Assembly: GCA_001970955.1 (NCBI GenBank)
Contig: MPUH01000546.1
Coordinates: forward strand, 1 to 46,863
Direction of reading: 5' to 3'
Length of the DNA stretch: 46,863 nt
DNA from: Stentor coeruleus
Lineage: Eukaryota; Ciliophora; Heterotrichea; Heterotrichida; Stentoridae
The notes beneath the pieces are model-generated. The model did no database searches, was not told the DNA's origin, and worked only from the letters and a program-made list of their open reading frames with translations. A program made the position numbers and the translations under genes. Shown piece after piece: positions 1-9,639 of the stretch (within the stretch, counting starts at the first letter, position 1; the number at the start of each line of letters is the position of its first letter).

Positions 1-576
1 TTCATTTAACATTCATTTAACAAAAATTATGAGACTCGGAAGAGAAAAATTATAACTTATATCTTTCCATATTTATAGCCAATATAGCAATTTTATATCA
101 TAAATTAACTTTAATTTTGTTCTGTAATTTTTTCTATAAATTTTTTACCCTTATGAGACAAATATTATATATGAAATCCGATTTTAAATATATAAATTTT
201 AGTTTTTAGCTTTTAATATAACATATCTAATTGATACAATTAAAATAGTTATAATAAAATCTATCAACATATTATTTACATGATAAATTTACTTAAAACA
301 TAACAGCAAAAAAAAAACTTATATTCTAAACTAGTTAAAATTCCAATCATTCTAATAATAACCCCAATGATATCTATCATTCCAACAAATCTTTATAAAA
401 AGCCTTATTCTTACACTATAAAACTTATAACAACCCATACTACAAAAATCATAAATTCACCTAAAAAAAATGCTAAATTATCCTCCAAAATCATATTCTT
501 ACTTAAAATCCATTCAAAAAAAATCTTTTTTTACATATTCAACCTATCAAACAACTTATATCTTTTCTCTATTAAT
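1..576. other. AT-rich intergenic stretch without a recognisable gene
   Basis: This stretch is almost all A and T with short homopolymer runs. A 118-codon open frame at 367-723 on the plus strand is built from lysine, isoleucine, asparagine and phenylalanine codons and overlaps a better minus-strand candidate, so it is treated as chance. No telomere repeat, tRNA or known motif is visible at the window edge. On the plus strand the part next to the minus-strand gene at 577 is A/C-rich, as expected for its 3' flank. Confidence 0.6.
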
Positions 577-834
577 CTAATTATCAGACGATTCTTCCTT
601 AGAAAGTTTGTTCAACTTACGGACAACACAATAAAAAGCTTTCCTCCTAGCAATGCGGTACTTAAAACTAAAACTTTCAATTTTATATTTTTGTGCTTCA
701 TCCCAGTAATTACGACAACATAGATACGCAATCCTATAATTCGATACTTTACTATAAATATTATTCATAATCGCCCCACCTATAGTTCCACAAAAAATCA
801 ATCCTAAAGCTAAGCTCTTTGGTAGTGCTGACAT
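577..834 (-). CDS. Small unknown protein with a hydrophobic N-terminus (85 aa)
   Basis: An 85-codon frame starts at ATG (832-834) and ends in TAG. Residues 5-24 form a hydrophobic glycine/leucine/isoleucine stretch that could be a signal anchor or single membrane segment. The remainder is polar and basic, with several tyrosines and cysteines, and ends in an acidic serine-rich tail. Base composition is clearly richer in G and C than the flanks, which favours a real gene over a chance frame. It is divergent from the AP-4 mu gene, with about 85 bp between the two start codons, so the two may share a promoter region. I do not recognise the family, and a small mitochondrial or membrane-complex subunit is only a guess. 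No intron is needed. Confidence 0.5.
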   Translation of the reverse strand: MSALPKSLALGLIFCGTIGGAIMNNIYSKVSNYRIAYLCCRNYWDEAQKYKIESFSFKYRIARRKAFYCVVRKLNKLSKEESSDN

Positions 835-919
835 TTTTTTATACCAGATTTTCTATTAGAATTTCAAGGTCAATATTGTCATCTAATATGAAGTGACTTT
901 TATAAAATTATATTTTGAT

Positions 920-2194
920 ATGTTATCGCAACTTTTTGTGTTGTCAGCAAGAGGCGATATTATCATAACAAGGGACTTTCGTGGTGACTTAGTCAAAGGG
1001 ACGAACGAAGTGTTTTTCCGCAAGTTCAAGCTTTGGGACGGCGAGCCGCCCCCAATTTTCTCTGTTGAAGGGGTGAATTTTATATACATCAAACGTAATG
1101 GTTTATTTTTTGTAGGCACGACAACAGAAAACATCTCCCCTTCGTATATTTTCGAAATGATACTCAATCTGATCCGAGTCATCAAAGACTACTGTGGTGT
1201 ATTATCAGAAGAAAGTCTTAGAAAAAACTTTGTCCTTGTCTATGAGCTTATAGATGAAATGATTGATTATGGGCATTCTCAATCAACATCAACAGAGCAA
1301 GTTCGTCCATATATAGTCAATGAACCAATTGTAATCGACAGTTCATCATTTTCTCTAAAACCATCATTTTTTGCGAACTCAGTCCCATGCACAGCAGTCC
1401 AAAGACCAGTTACAAACAAAAAGTCTAAAAATGAGATTTTTGTTGATGTATTAGAAAAACTCACAGTCCTTTTTAATGCTAATGGATATATAATGAATTC
1501 ATCACTTGATGGATGTATACAAATGAAAAGTTTTTTACGTAATAACCCACAATTACAACTTGCCCTTAATGATGATTTGGTTATAGATAAAACTAATGCA
1601 TATGGAAACCTTGGTTTAGATGATTTTAATTTCCATGAATGTGTTAATACTAATGAATTTAAAGATTCAAGAATTCTTATCATCAGCCCACCAGATGGGG
1701 AGTTTGTTGTTATGAATTATAGGATTAAAGGTGATTATCAAGTCCCTTTTAGAATATTCCCATATATGGAAGAACTTAATCAATACAAACTTGATTTCAG
1801 TCTAAAAGTTAAAAGCCTTTTCCCAGATAAACTCCATGCAACTAATGTTATAATTAAATTCAATATGCCCCGTTCAGCTAATAACGTATCATTTGAATTA
1901 CCAAAAAAATCAGTAGGCCAAACTACTGAATATAAAGAATCAGATAAAACTGTAGAATGGAAAATAGAAAAGTTTATGGGAAGTACTGAATTGTCTATGA
2001 AAACTAAAGCTAGTCTAAGCTCACCTGCTACTGCTAAAGAGATTAATCAGATTTCAATGCAATTTGAAATATCTATGTATAACGTATCAAAACTACAAAT
2101 CAAATATTTAAGGATTGCTGGACAAGGAAACTCAAATCCATATCGTTGGGTGAGGTATATTACTCAATCTAGTTCTTATGTTTGTAGGGTTTAG
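920..2194 (+). CDS. AP4M1: AP-4 complex mu subunit (424 aa)
   Basis: Medium chain of the AP-4 clathrin-independent adaptor, which sorts cargo at the trans-Golgi network. The N-terminal longin-like half opens MLSQLFVLSARGD and carries the conserved DFRGD element. It then has NISPSYIFEMILNLIRVIKDYCG and VYELIDEMIDYG, the family signature joining longin and mu-homology domains. The C-terminal mu-homology domain contains SILIISPPDG-like and FRIFPY strands and ends NPYRWVRYITQSSSYVCRV, close to animal and plant AP-4 mu rather than AP-1 or AP-2. The open frame extends 9 codons upstream through a GTG, but the ATG at 920 gives the canonical N-terminus. Stop is TAG. Length matches the family (about 450 aa). 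It converges on the ArfGAP gene, with 31 bp between the two stop codons. Confidence 0.9.
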   Translation: MLSQLFVLSARGDIIITRDFRGDLVKGTNEVFFRKFKLWDGEPPPIFSVEGVNFIYIKRNGLFFVGTTTENISPSYIFEMILNLIRVIKDYCGVLSEESLRKNFVLVYELIDEMIDYGHSQSTSTEQVRPYIVNEPIVIDSSSFSLKPSFFANSVPCTAVQRPVTNKKSKNEIFVDVLEKLTVLFNANGYIMNSSLDGCIQMKSFLRNNPQLQLALNDDLVIDKTNAYGNLGLDDFNFHECVNTNEFKDSRILIISPPDGEFVVMNYRIKGDYQVPFRIFPYMEELNQYKLDFSLKVKSLFPDKLHATNVIIKFNMPRSANNVSFELPKKSVGQTTEYKESDKTVEWKIEKFMGSTELSMKTKASLSSPATAKEINQISMQFEISMYNVSKLQIKYLRIAGQGNSNPYRWVRYITQSSSYVCRV

Positions 2195-2225
2195 TATTTA
2201 TTTAGTTATAATTATGTTTAGGATG

Positions 2226-2963
2226 TTAGGAAGATATTTTAGTTCGAGCTTTAGATATACTGTTTTCGATAGATTCTTCGATATTTTTGAGGAAGGAGAG
2301 GGTGTCTTGTTTGAGTTTTGTAGTTTTGTTACTCACTTTGAAGAAGTTTTGTTTTAGTTTTGTAGAAAAAGTGTCGAAGGCTGCGCTCGTTTTTCCTTTG
2401 ATTTCTTCGATTTTCATTTCTTTTATGATTTTTTCTGTTGCGCTTTTTATGCCTGTTTTCTCGGAAAAATGGTCTAAATGCTGCAGGGCTTGGCCGCCAA
2501 TGGTTTTTGTCCGGCTGCAAAGCCCTTTGAACCAGTTCTTTTCTTCTTCTTGGTCTATACTCATCCTACCTTCATCAACATCCAAAAGTTCTTCATCAAA
2601 ATTCCTACCCATCGATATTTCCGTGAGCATTTTTCTATACAAAGCTAATGCCTTAGTCTTATACTTAATCTCAATAGGCATCTCACAAATTCCATAATGC
2701 AAGACAAATTCTTTCAAAGCACTATTCCCACCTGAAACCATTCTTTTAAGTTGTGGTAGTGTCCAATCATTACATAATAAACTCTTAGTTTCTGAAATAC
2801 TCCCAAGTGAACTATGCGAACTTACACATATTGAGCATATAAAAATCCCATGTGAAACAGAAGCAAAAACAGGTGATGGACAATTACAATCAGCACATAT
2901 ACAGTTTTCTTGGTCTTCTTGAAGCCTGACAAAGACCTGATCAATATTCGCACGTGATATCAT
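2226..2963 (-). CDS. ArfGAP1-like protein without the catalytic arginine (245 aa)
   Basis: The N-terminal ArfGAP zinc finger has the canonical CX2CX16CX2C spacing, with Cys23, Cys26, Cys43 and Cys46. Downstream parts of the fold are recognisable: SSLGSISETKSLLCNDWT, SGGNSALKEF and the KYKTKALALYRKML helix, in ArfGAP1/AGD order. The invariant arginine finger (HRxLG in active family members) reads HSSLG, with Ser51 at the arginine position, so the protein may bind Arf-GTP without stimulating hydrolysis. The C-terminal third is rich in Ser, Thr, Lys and Phe with amphipathic potential, as in the membrane-curvature-sensing tails of ArfGAP1. ATG at 2961-2963; stop TAA. It is convergent with AP-4 mu, itself an Arf1 effector. 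Family assignment is firm; loss of activity is inference. Confidence 0.85.
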   Translation of the reverse strand: MISRANIDQVFVRLQEDQENCICADCNCPSPVFASVSHGIFICSICVSSHSSLGSISETKSLLCNDWTLPQLKRMVSGGNSALKEFVLHYGICEMPIEIKYKTKALALYRKMLTEISMGRNFDEELLDVDEGRMSIDQEEEKNWFKGLCSRTKTIGGQALQHLDHFSEKTGIKSATEKIIKEMKIEEIKGKTSAAFDTFSTKLKQNFFKVSNKTTKLKQDTLSFLKNIEESIENSISKARTKISS

Positions 2964-4895
2964 TGATTTATAATAATAAGAATAATTAAGTTAAAAGCAT
3001 AAGAATAAGATTTTTACTGAATAGGTTGAGGGAGTTTCACTTTTTGTTAAGGAAAGATTGTTGATTTATATGATTTTTGTAAATATTTCATTTGTTGGGC
3101 TAGGGAATGGATTAGATTGGCTTGAGATGTTTGAGAATATATTTGAGGTTATTGATTTTGAATATGAAGGATACTTTTAGTTTTTTTATTAGAAATTGGT
3201 AGTTTAGAGGAAGAATTTGAGGTTAAGATATTAGGCTTGTTTTTAAAAGTTTAAGAATGATGGATTGTTGTTAGAATGATAAGTTTATAGAGAAAATAAA
3301 GGTTTTTTATGCAGGGAAAAGGGAAATTTCAGGATTTTATTGAGATTTCGATGTTTTGCTATGGGTTTTTTTGGAAGTGATTTTTGGTTAGGTAGATGCT
3401 TTGGGTGAGGTTTTTGATTTGCTTTTCTTAGGGAATAAACGGTAAAATCGTAGTTTTTATAATTCAGCCATGCTAGTGAAGATTTTTTTATCGTTTTTTT
3501 AAAAGAACTAGAGGTACTAAAAGATTTTATTGTTGAATTAGTGTGGAATTTTGGTAAGTAAATTTTTTAGTATTGCTTTTTGTGATTGAAGGTTATGACT
3601 AGAAAGATACAATTTATTTAAGGATTTTTTTTATTCAGTAAAGTATTTTTAGTTTTCTCTTGGGTGAGGAATTTGAAAAAAATTTAAATGAATTTGCCAT
3701 AAATTTCCAAAGCCATGAAGATATTATGGGTACTTCCATTAATTTATATAAACAATTCGCTTCATAAGAGAAATATATAAAACACATAAATTCAAATGGT
3801 TTCCAATAAATTATATTTTATGTATAATTATAGATGTATTTCTAATCCTTTGATCTAAGATTCTTGATAATCATGCCAAAACTATTTTCTATAAACGACC
3901 TTGCCCTTAACCAAAAAAAATTATCATCTTCATATTGAGCAAATAAAATAAGAACATAAACTTTCAGTCACATCCTAATAATTAAAATATAATCATTTTC
4001 CTAACTTAAAATATTCTTATAAAGTGACAGAGACAAATCATAAATTAGTTCACTTTCAAGGACAAAAACTTTTTAAAACCTATCAAAGGTATCATCAAGA
4101 AATCCTTGCCTTTAACAATAATATCCAAAATAAAAAATTAAAATTCCTTTAAAATCAAATAATTTAAGATATTTTTAGTTAAAGATGGGTTAATTAAAAA
4201 GATTAGATTAAGACATTAATAGAAAGTTATGTGAAAATAAACTTTCTGTCAAATAAAATAATAAGATATGATTTTCTATATGAAATACTTAAGGTTGGTT
4301 TATTTTCCTATATTTTTTTTAAAGGATATCTATTATTTTGATAATTTTGCATATGAGTGCTTTCATAGTATACAAAATATGCATATTTCAATCAAGAAAA
4401 AAATTAAAAACTTTAACTCTCTGATATAAGCTATCTTATAAAAGCCTATATACCAGCATTCATCTAAACCTTCACAATTTTCCAAATTTCTCTGCATCTA
4501 AAATCCCTCATTTATAGCTAAAACCCAACCACAAAAAATTCAAATGAAAGTCAACACCAACACCTTCAACCCAAATAAAAATCCTCAAAAAAAAACACCC
4601 ACATCTATATACTCAAACCAATCACACAACCACTTCTTCTACCACTTTTCAAAAACCCCAAAATTCTAAAATTCCAAATCTTCAAGCAATAAAAATTCTT
4701 AATCCCAGCCATTATCCTACATCTCACTCTCCCCAAACACAAAATCTCAAAAAAAAAACCCATAACTTCCTCAAAAACTCACCCTCAAAAGCCAAAACCT
4801 CAAAAAAAAAATATTCAATTTTCAACACCAAATTAACTCTAAACCAACTCAAAATCTCTTACTTTCCTCATAATATTAAACGAAATTAGATTATT
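2964..4895. other. Long AT-rich spacer between the ArfGAP and MYB genes
   Basis: About 1.9 kb without an intact gene. Positions 2990-3650 are T/G-rich on the plus strand, matching the A/C-rich sense-strand flank seen upstream of other starts. Positions 4450-4890 are A/C-rich on the plus strand, matching the T/G-rich sense flank seen after other stops. Between them lies a minus-strand segment with coding-like composition, listed separately. The part from about 4760 to 4895 is duplicated at about 32880-33006. Confidence 0.6.
3690..4110 (-). pseudogene. Possible decayed coding segment, unknown family
   Basis: Reading the minus strand from about 4110 down to 3690, one frame gives coding-like protein such as VFVLESELIYDLSLSLYK and QYEDDNFFWLRARSFIENSF. 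It is interrupted by several stop codons (TAA and TAG, plus one TGA). Mixed polar and hydrophobic content with Trp and Arg is unlike the surrounding spacer. No intact start or homologous copy is visible in the window. It could be a gene remnant or chance, and I do not recognise a family. Confidence 0.28.
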
Positions 4896-5567
4896 TTAGT
4901 AAAACTGTGAGTTGTCATAAGGAGAAATCGGGTATATAAGTACTTCTTGTTCCATGTCAAAACTTAAATCCTGATACGCCCAGTCTTGAGGCATTTTAAT
5001 ATGTTGCCCCGTTATAATCATATCAGAAAAATCAGGGAAAATCGGTGTGTCTTCAATAGAGTCTGATGTGAGTTTTTCCTCATTAATCAAATTTTGCCGC
5101 TCACTATTTAAATTGTCAAGAACTGAGTCTGTAATTTGTTTTAAATTATATTTCAAGTCCTCTGATGTACCTTCTTTACCGTAAAGTTTTCTATAGAATT
5201 TTCTAACTGTCGAATAAAAGTGATTTTTTATTGAATTGTCTGTACGCCCGGGAATGTCTTGAGAAATTTCAGCCCATTTGTTGCCTATTTTTTGATGAGT
5301 GAAGAAAAGGGTATATTCTTCTTCAAGGGTCCAAGGTTGTTTTATTATTCCTGAGTTTAAATGATTATGCCAGCGCTCACGGCATTGTTTTCCTGAACGG
5401 CCTGTAATGTTGTACTTTTTGTATAGGTTTTCAGCAATAAGCGTCCATTGTTTAACCCCGTTTTCTCCTACGAGACCACGGATTGCCGCATCTTCCTTTG
5501 GAGTCCATGGCCGGCGCTTTTGTCCTGAGGATTCCTTTTTTGCACTTTTTGTCCTTTTTTTAGTCAT
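4896..5567 (-). CDS. R2R3-type MYB DNA-binding protein (223 aa)
   Basis: A short basic N-terminus precedes two MYB repeats. R2 covers about residues 20-71 with Trp21, Trp41 and Trp66 and the recognition helix ending QCRERWHNHL. R3 covers about 76-122 with Trp79 and Trp98, the GRTDNSIKNHF recognition helix, and Phe117 where animal Myb usually has the third Trp. This is the c-Myb/plant R2R3 arrangement with R1 absent, so a nuclear sequence-specific transcription factor or cell-cycle regulator is likely. The last 100 residues are acidic and low in conserved features, possibly an activation region. ATG at 5565-5567; stop TAA. The last 30 or so codons and the 3' flank have a degenerate direct copy near 33 kb. 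No intron is needed. Confidence 0.9.
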   Translation of the reverse strand: MTKKRTKSAKKESSGQKRRPWTPKEDAAIRGLVGENGVKQWTLIAENLYKKYNITGRSGKQCRERWHNHLNSGIIKQPWTLEEEYTLFFTHQKIGNKWAEISQDIPGRTDNSIKNHFYSTVRKFYRKLYGKEGTSEDLKYNLKQITDSVLDNLNSERQNLINEEKLTSDSIEDTPIFPDFSDMIITGQHIKMPQDWAYQDLSFDMEQEVLIYPISPYDNSQFY

Positions 5568-6456
5568 TTTTGAATTTTTATTAGTATGGGAATTTTTTAT
5601 TTCGGTAGAGATTTGTAGGATTAGGTGTTAGAAAAGTCTGGATTGGGTTTAGAAGGTTAGGAAATTTTGGAATAGATTTTTTTTTTGGGCTAGGAAATTT
5701 TTATGGTTTTTTTGAAGTTGGCGATTGGAAGGTTTTAAGGGGAAGTTAAGGTTTTAGGTTAAATGAAGATGGTGTGGGTTTTTTTAGGAATAGAGTATAA
5801 GATAAAGATTTAGAGGATAACGTCCTCCGAAAGAAATCCTTAGTCTCTTTATAATCTTTAATTTTGTAATTGGACATGATTTCTTGGCATATTTTTTCCC
5901 ATTTGAGGTTTCTAGTTTTATTTTCTATATTGCTTCATTTAATATATCTTTTTCTTGATGTATTCTTTTCTTTGTCTTATATTTCATGATATTTCCAGTA
6001 ATCATAATAAAAAATTATCAAAAAAAATAATGAACTTTAGATTTTTAAAACGAATAATTTTCCTTTTTCAAATCTTCATTATCTTTATCACTCAAATTCT
6101 TCACCTTAGCCAACGCTTGAGTATTTTTCCAATACTTCAAAAACACAGATTTCTTTAATATCCAGATAAGTAAAAAACTCTTCATTAAAATAAAGTTATC
6201 ACCTCCTCTAAAAAATATTTTTGCTTCAACCAACTACCTCAAATTCTCATTCTCATCCATATCCTCAAGATTTTGAATATGCTTCCACAATCCTCTATAT
6301 TTTTTTTCATTCTCAAATACAATTTTATGAAAAATACCTCTTATGTATATACATCTTCCAACTTTTAAATTTTCTCTCTTATTTCAATAAATAATTTTTT
6401 TTATACCTAATTCTCATCAAAAAAAAAAAAAACCAAAACACTTAAATCTACAAGCT
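5568..6456. other. Spacer upstream of the MYB gene
   Basis: The 5570-5800 part is T/G-rich on the plus strand, the usual 5' flank signature of a minus-strand gene. The rest is AT-rich and contains coding-like minus-strand fragments described separately. Short open frames at 5955-6158 and 6045-6233 do not form a convincing intact gene. Confidence 0.5.
5800..6345 (-). pseudogene. Possible decayed coding remnant, unknown family
   Basis: Minus-strand fragments with coding character follow each other in shifting frames: FHKIVFENEKKYRGLWKHIQ near 6330-6270, then EEFFTYLDIKEICVFEVLEK near 6190-6130, then LAKVKNLSDKDNEDLKKENY near 6110-6050, then LKWEKICQEIMSNYKIKDYK near 5910-5850. Frame changes and stop codons separate them, so no single intact product exists. 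This may be one decayed gene or a gene with introns I could not resolve. No homologous copy is visible in the window. Confidence 0.3.
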
Positions 6457-7837
6457 TTATAATCTAAAAATCTTAACCTCACTATACCCATTCGCAGCTG
6501 CCAAAAGTCCATTTTTCTCATCAACCTCAATCCTAACAACATTTTCTTCAAAAATCTTCAAAGCAAGCAAAAGCTGAAACACTAACGCATGCCAAATAAC
6601 TAACATTCCATTCTAAATAAACCCTTACTGAATACCCTGCATAAACCATATCCTTACTTTTCGCATATCTTATACAAGTAATCTCACAATCTTCTAATTG
6701 TGGATGAAATCTTGATAAAAGATCAGATTCTTTATTATCTGAAAAAGCCATAATACAAGCTCCAGCACCAACATAAACAATACCATATTTGATATCTAAA
6801 TCCCTTATACAACTTTCACATGAAAACATATAAAGGAATTTTGGGGATAAATTGTCTAAACAATAAACAAAAATTTTCCCTTGTTCAGTTCCTAGAAAGA
6901 TTTTTTTAGTTAAAGAATCAGCTTGTATGCATTTGAGTTTATCAGTATTTAATCTTTTTTTTAAACTTCCTCCACCTTTTAATTCGATATTTTGATTTGA
7001 ACCTGTTTAGATTTTACATATAGAAACTTTTAACATATTATCGATGCTTATTGTAAAGATTAAGTTTTCAAAACCTGAGATAGAGATGATTGAGGTACTG
7101 TGAAGAGAAAGGATATGCTTACTGGAAATACTTAGTTTGTCACTGTCAAAAACCCCTTTGGAGTTTGCTGCAAGTTTCATTTTGCATTTTATTAGTAAGA
7201 TGTCTCCGGATTCTAAACCAAAAATCGCTTCAAAACTGTTTTCATTCCAGTAACAACACTTAACTGCCTGTTCAACTTCCTGTGAAGCAATTTTAAAAAG
7301 TGCCTCATCAAACCCAAGTACCACAACTTCTCCCATAAAAGGTGTTTCAATCAAAGACCAAAGCTTTCCAATCCCTCTAAATCTTGTAACATACTCACAA
7401 CAAGATATAATTCCTTTAACACTAGGTACTAACTGAAAAGCTGTAATTGTATAAACATCTGATGCTTTAATTAAAGATACAAACTCAATTGGGCTTTTTA
7501 ATAAGCAATTATCTTCTGTATTATCATATAAAAGTAGTTCTTTGATTTGTGGATAAGTAAATAAGTCTGCTCGAAATCTTAAATGGTAAAAAAGCAAGGA
7601 TAATTGGTCTTGGAGATTATCAAGATAAGAGTTTTCATATGATTCGAGCTTGGACCAAGGGCAATTTGGAAGAAGAAAAAGGTGCTTTAGAGCTGATTTG
7701 TATGCGGATACAAAGTTTTCGAGAGTGAATTCAGTGAACCAAGTGTGATCAAGTTTAGAACAGACTGCAATGAAACTTAGAGATTTTTTTTTGGCATTCG
7801 GCTTGCGACCTACTACTTTAACTATGCACTCTGACAT
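6457..7837 (-). CDS. WD40-like beta-propeller protein, three exons (449 aa)
   Basis: Joining 7837-7018, 7002-6629 and 6612-6457 removes a 15-nt and a 16-nt intron and gives 1,350 nt, ending in TAA. Without splicing the frame ends early at 7007 and reopens at 6829. After splicing the C-terminus reads smoothly: GMLVIWHALV, then a final blade ending LLAAANGYSEVKIFRL, typical of a closing WD repeat. Earlier blades are degenerate but show the pattern of small residue, strand, then Trp or Phe, for example LWSLIETPF, EAIFGLESGDILLIKCK and SIISISGFENLIFTISIDN. A scaffold or trafficking role is likely for a propeller, but the exact family is not recognised; WDFY-like proteins are one possibility. ATG at 7835-7837. 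The intact splicing makes this the best demonstration of tiny introns here. Confidence 0.8.
6613..6628 (-). other. 16-nt spliceosomal intron in the WD40-like gene
   Basis: The minus strand reads gtaagggtttatttag. Its removal shifts the frame by one and opens 52 codons that form the last WD-like blades and end at TAA. The unspliced frame instead runs into an early stop after unconserved sequence. Confidence 0.8.
7003..7017 (-). other. 15-nt spliceosomal intron in the WD40-like gene
   Basis: The minus strand reads gtaaaatctaaacag between exon 1 and exon 2. It starts GTA and ends CAG and carries an in-frame TAA that would truncate the protein. Removal keeps the frame because 15 is divisible by three, and joins two coding-like segments. 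Confidence 0.8.
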
Positions 7838-9639
7838 TTTTTCTTGGATGATCGAAAAAATTCATGTTTTTATTAGTGTGGATTTATAGGAATTAATAGT
7901 AGAGAATAAGATTTTATATGTGAAGAATGATATTTTGGTTATTTTTAGGTAAAAATGTATTGTTTTTTAAGGATTTTTATAATTGCCTATGAAAAAGTAT
8001 TTAGAAACTTATTCTGAGATTTTATAGTTACCTATAATTCAACTAGGGAAAGTTAGATATAATAGATTGTAAAATGAATATTTTATGCTTTAGAAAATGA
8101 TATGTAATAAAATGTTTATGTTGATGAGAGTTTCGATTAGTAAAGGCTTGACTACATATATATATTATTGATTTATATATATTGTAATTGATATAAATTT
8201 TTAATCCTCGATTATTTCGGTTACCTTTTTGGAGGTATAATCATAATTTTTAGCATTAAGTATCGCATAAATTGTAAAAAAAGATATCTTTAAGATAACT
8301 TTTTCAAAAAATGATTGACAAGTGCTGATAATTAAGATTTTTTAAAATTCCTATATCCAACCAGCGATCTATAACAATTATTCATACTGATAATATATGA
8401 TCATAATTTGGGTTAACATAACTTTTGATTGATTTTCAGCAATATTTTCTTCTCTATAGTTTTTTCAACACCTTAATTACAAAAAAAAGCATTAAATTTA
8501 ATATATCTTCGTTTTATAAACTTGCTTTTAGATGATAATCCTTTCACCATCTATAAGGTCGTCAATTTCATCATAAATCGTATATATATTTTTTCTGCTT
8601 TGATTATATATTTTCTTATAGTAGGATTACTTAAGAATGAAAACATAATAATTTGATAAAGCTTCATTTTCGATTAAAAATTGGATGCACTTTTCTCGCT
8701 AGAATAGTGTTAACTGAAGCTGAAATATCTGCTTAAATTTGAGGGGAAAAATGAAATTTTCTATGATTAAGAATTAATTTATGAGTATGAAGGATAATAG
8801 GTTATTTATTTATTTTTTAAGAGCTTATGGTTCATGCCAGGTATCAATTTATATGGTATTTTATGAAATATTAGCACAATTTAAAGTTAGTGTTTTAGGC
8901 AATTCTATGAAAATTTGTAATTTTTTTATAAGGGGCTTGCTGGATTTTAATACTGTTGTGTAAGAAATTTGTGTCATTTAATATTTTGTTATATCGATTT
9001 AATTGATTTTTTTATACATTTATATATAAAAAAACAAATCCTAGCATGTGTTATAAACTATTAATTTCTTATAAAATAATATTAATAAATTACGTTAAAA
9101 AGCTAATTCATAAATAGTATACATTTAGAAGCCAACACATTTTTTGCATCAAATCTTTTAATCAACTTCTTATAATAAATTTTTTTCTAAAAAATAATCA
9201 ACTTTTACTATAGGCTTAATATCAACCTCTCCATACAAAATCCATAATTTCTCACTAAATCACAGCATAAACCCATTCCCCAACTCCAAAAAAAAATCTA
9301 TCTTCCAATAATCCTATTATTTCTCAAAATCTGATAATCCATTTTCACATATAATAAAAACCTCATATCAATATTTAGTCTTTATCAGCCCCATCATCCT
9401 CCAAAAAAAAAAATCACCTTTTATCACCTTCTCGCCAAAAAAAACTCATAAAAAGACTCCCAACACAGTTTTTTCAAGTAAAAACCCTAAAACCACAATT
9501 CTTTAAATCCAACTCAAAAATATCCTAAACTAATTTTTTTCAAATCAACCAAAATTTTATAATCTTATATTTCTATATCATCAAAAATCTTAAGATTGCA
9601 ACTAAAACTTAATCATTTTCTACCCAATGAATATATAAA
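7838..9639. other. 1.8-kb AT-rich spacer with divergent 5' flanks
   Basis: This lies between the minus-strand WD40-like gene and the plus-strand HECT gene. Positions 7850-8000 are T/G-rich and 9150-9639 strongly A/C-rich on the plus strand, the expected flanks for two divergent genes. A 60-codon frame at 8781-8963 has no recognisable features. A decayed minus-strand segment at 8201-8770 is listed separately. Confidence 0.55.
8201..8770 (-). pseudogene. Decayed coding remnant, faintly RGS-like
   Basis: One minus-strand frame from about 8770 to 8530 reads with only TAG and TAA interruptions: IENFIFPLKFKQIFQLQLTLF, then REKCIQFLIENEALSNYYVF, then NIYTIYDEIDDLIDGERIII. The spacing of FL, E-x3-N-x3-F and IYDE resembles the start of a regulator of G-protein signalling domain. 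Further down, in other frames, QSKVMLTQIMIIYYQYE and a 43-codon tail ending NYDYTSKKVTEIIED then TAA follow. Stops and frame changes show it is broken. The RGS assignment is a weak guess from pattern only. Confidence 0.3.

Noticed and set aside
1..60. Telomere or chromosome end at the window start (repeated attcatttaac)
   Set aside because: Only two copies of a short AT-rich word, without the C4A2-like units known from ciliate telomeres.
367..723. 118-codon plus-strand frame
   Set aside because: Its composition is that of random AT-rich DNA, and it overlaps the better minus-strand candidate at 577-834.
3600..8770. Reading the decayed segments with TAA and TAG as Gln and TGA as Trp to obtain long intact proteins
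   Set aside because: With all three stops reassigned any frame stays open, so openness is no evidence. The solid genes here use CAA/CAG for Gln and end at TAA or TAG.
8781..8963. 60-codon plus-strand frame in the WD40/HECT spacer
   Set aside because: No recognisable features, no support from flanking composition, and a length expected by chance.
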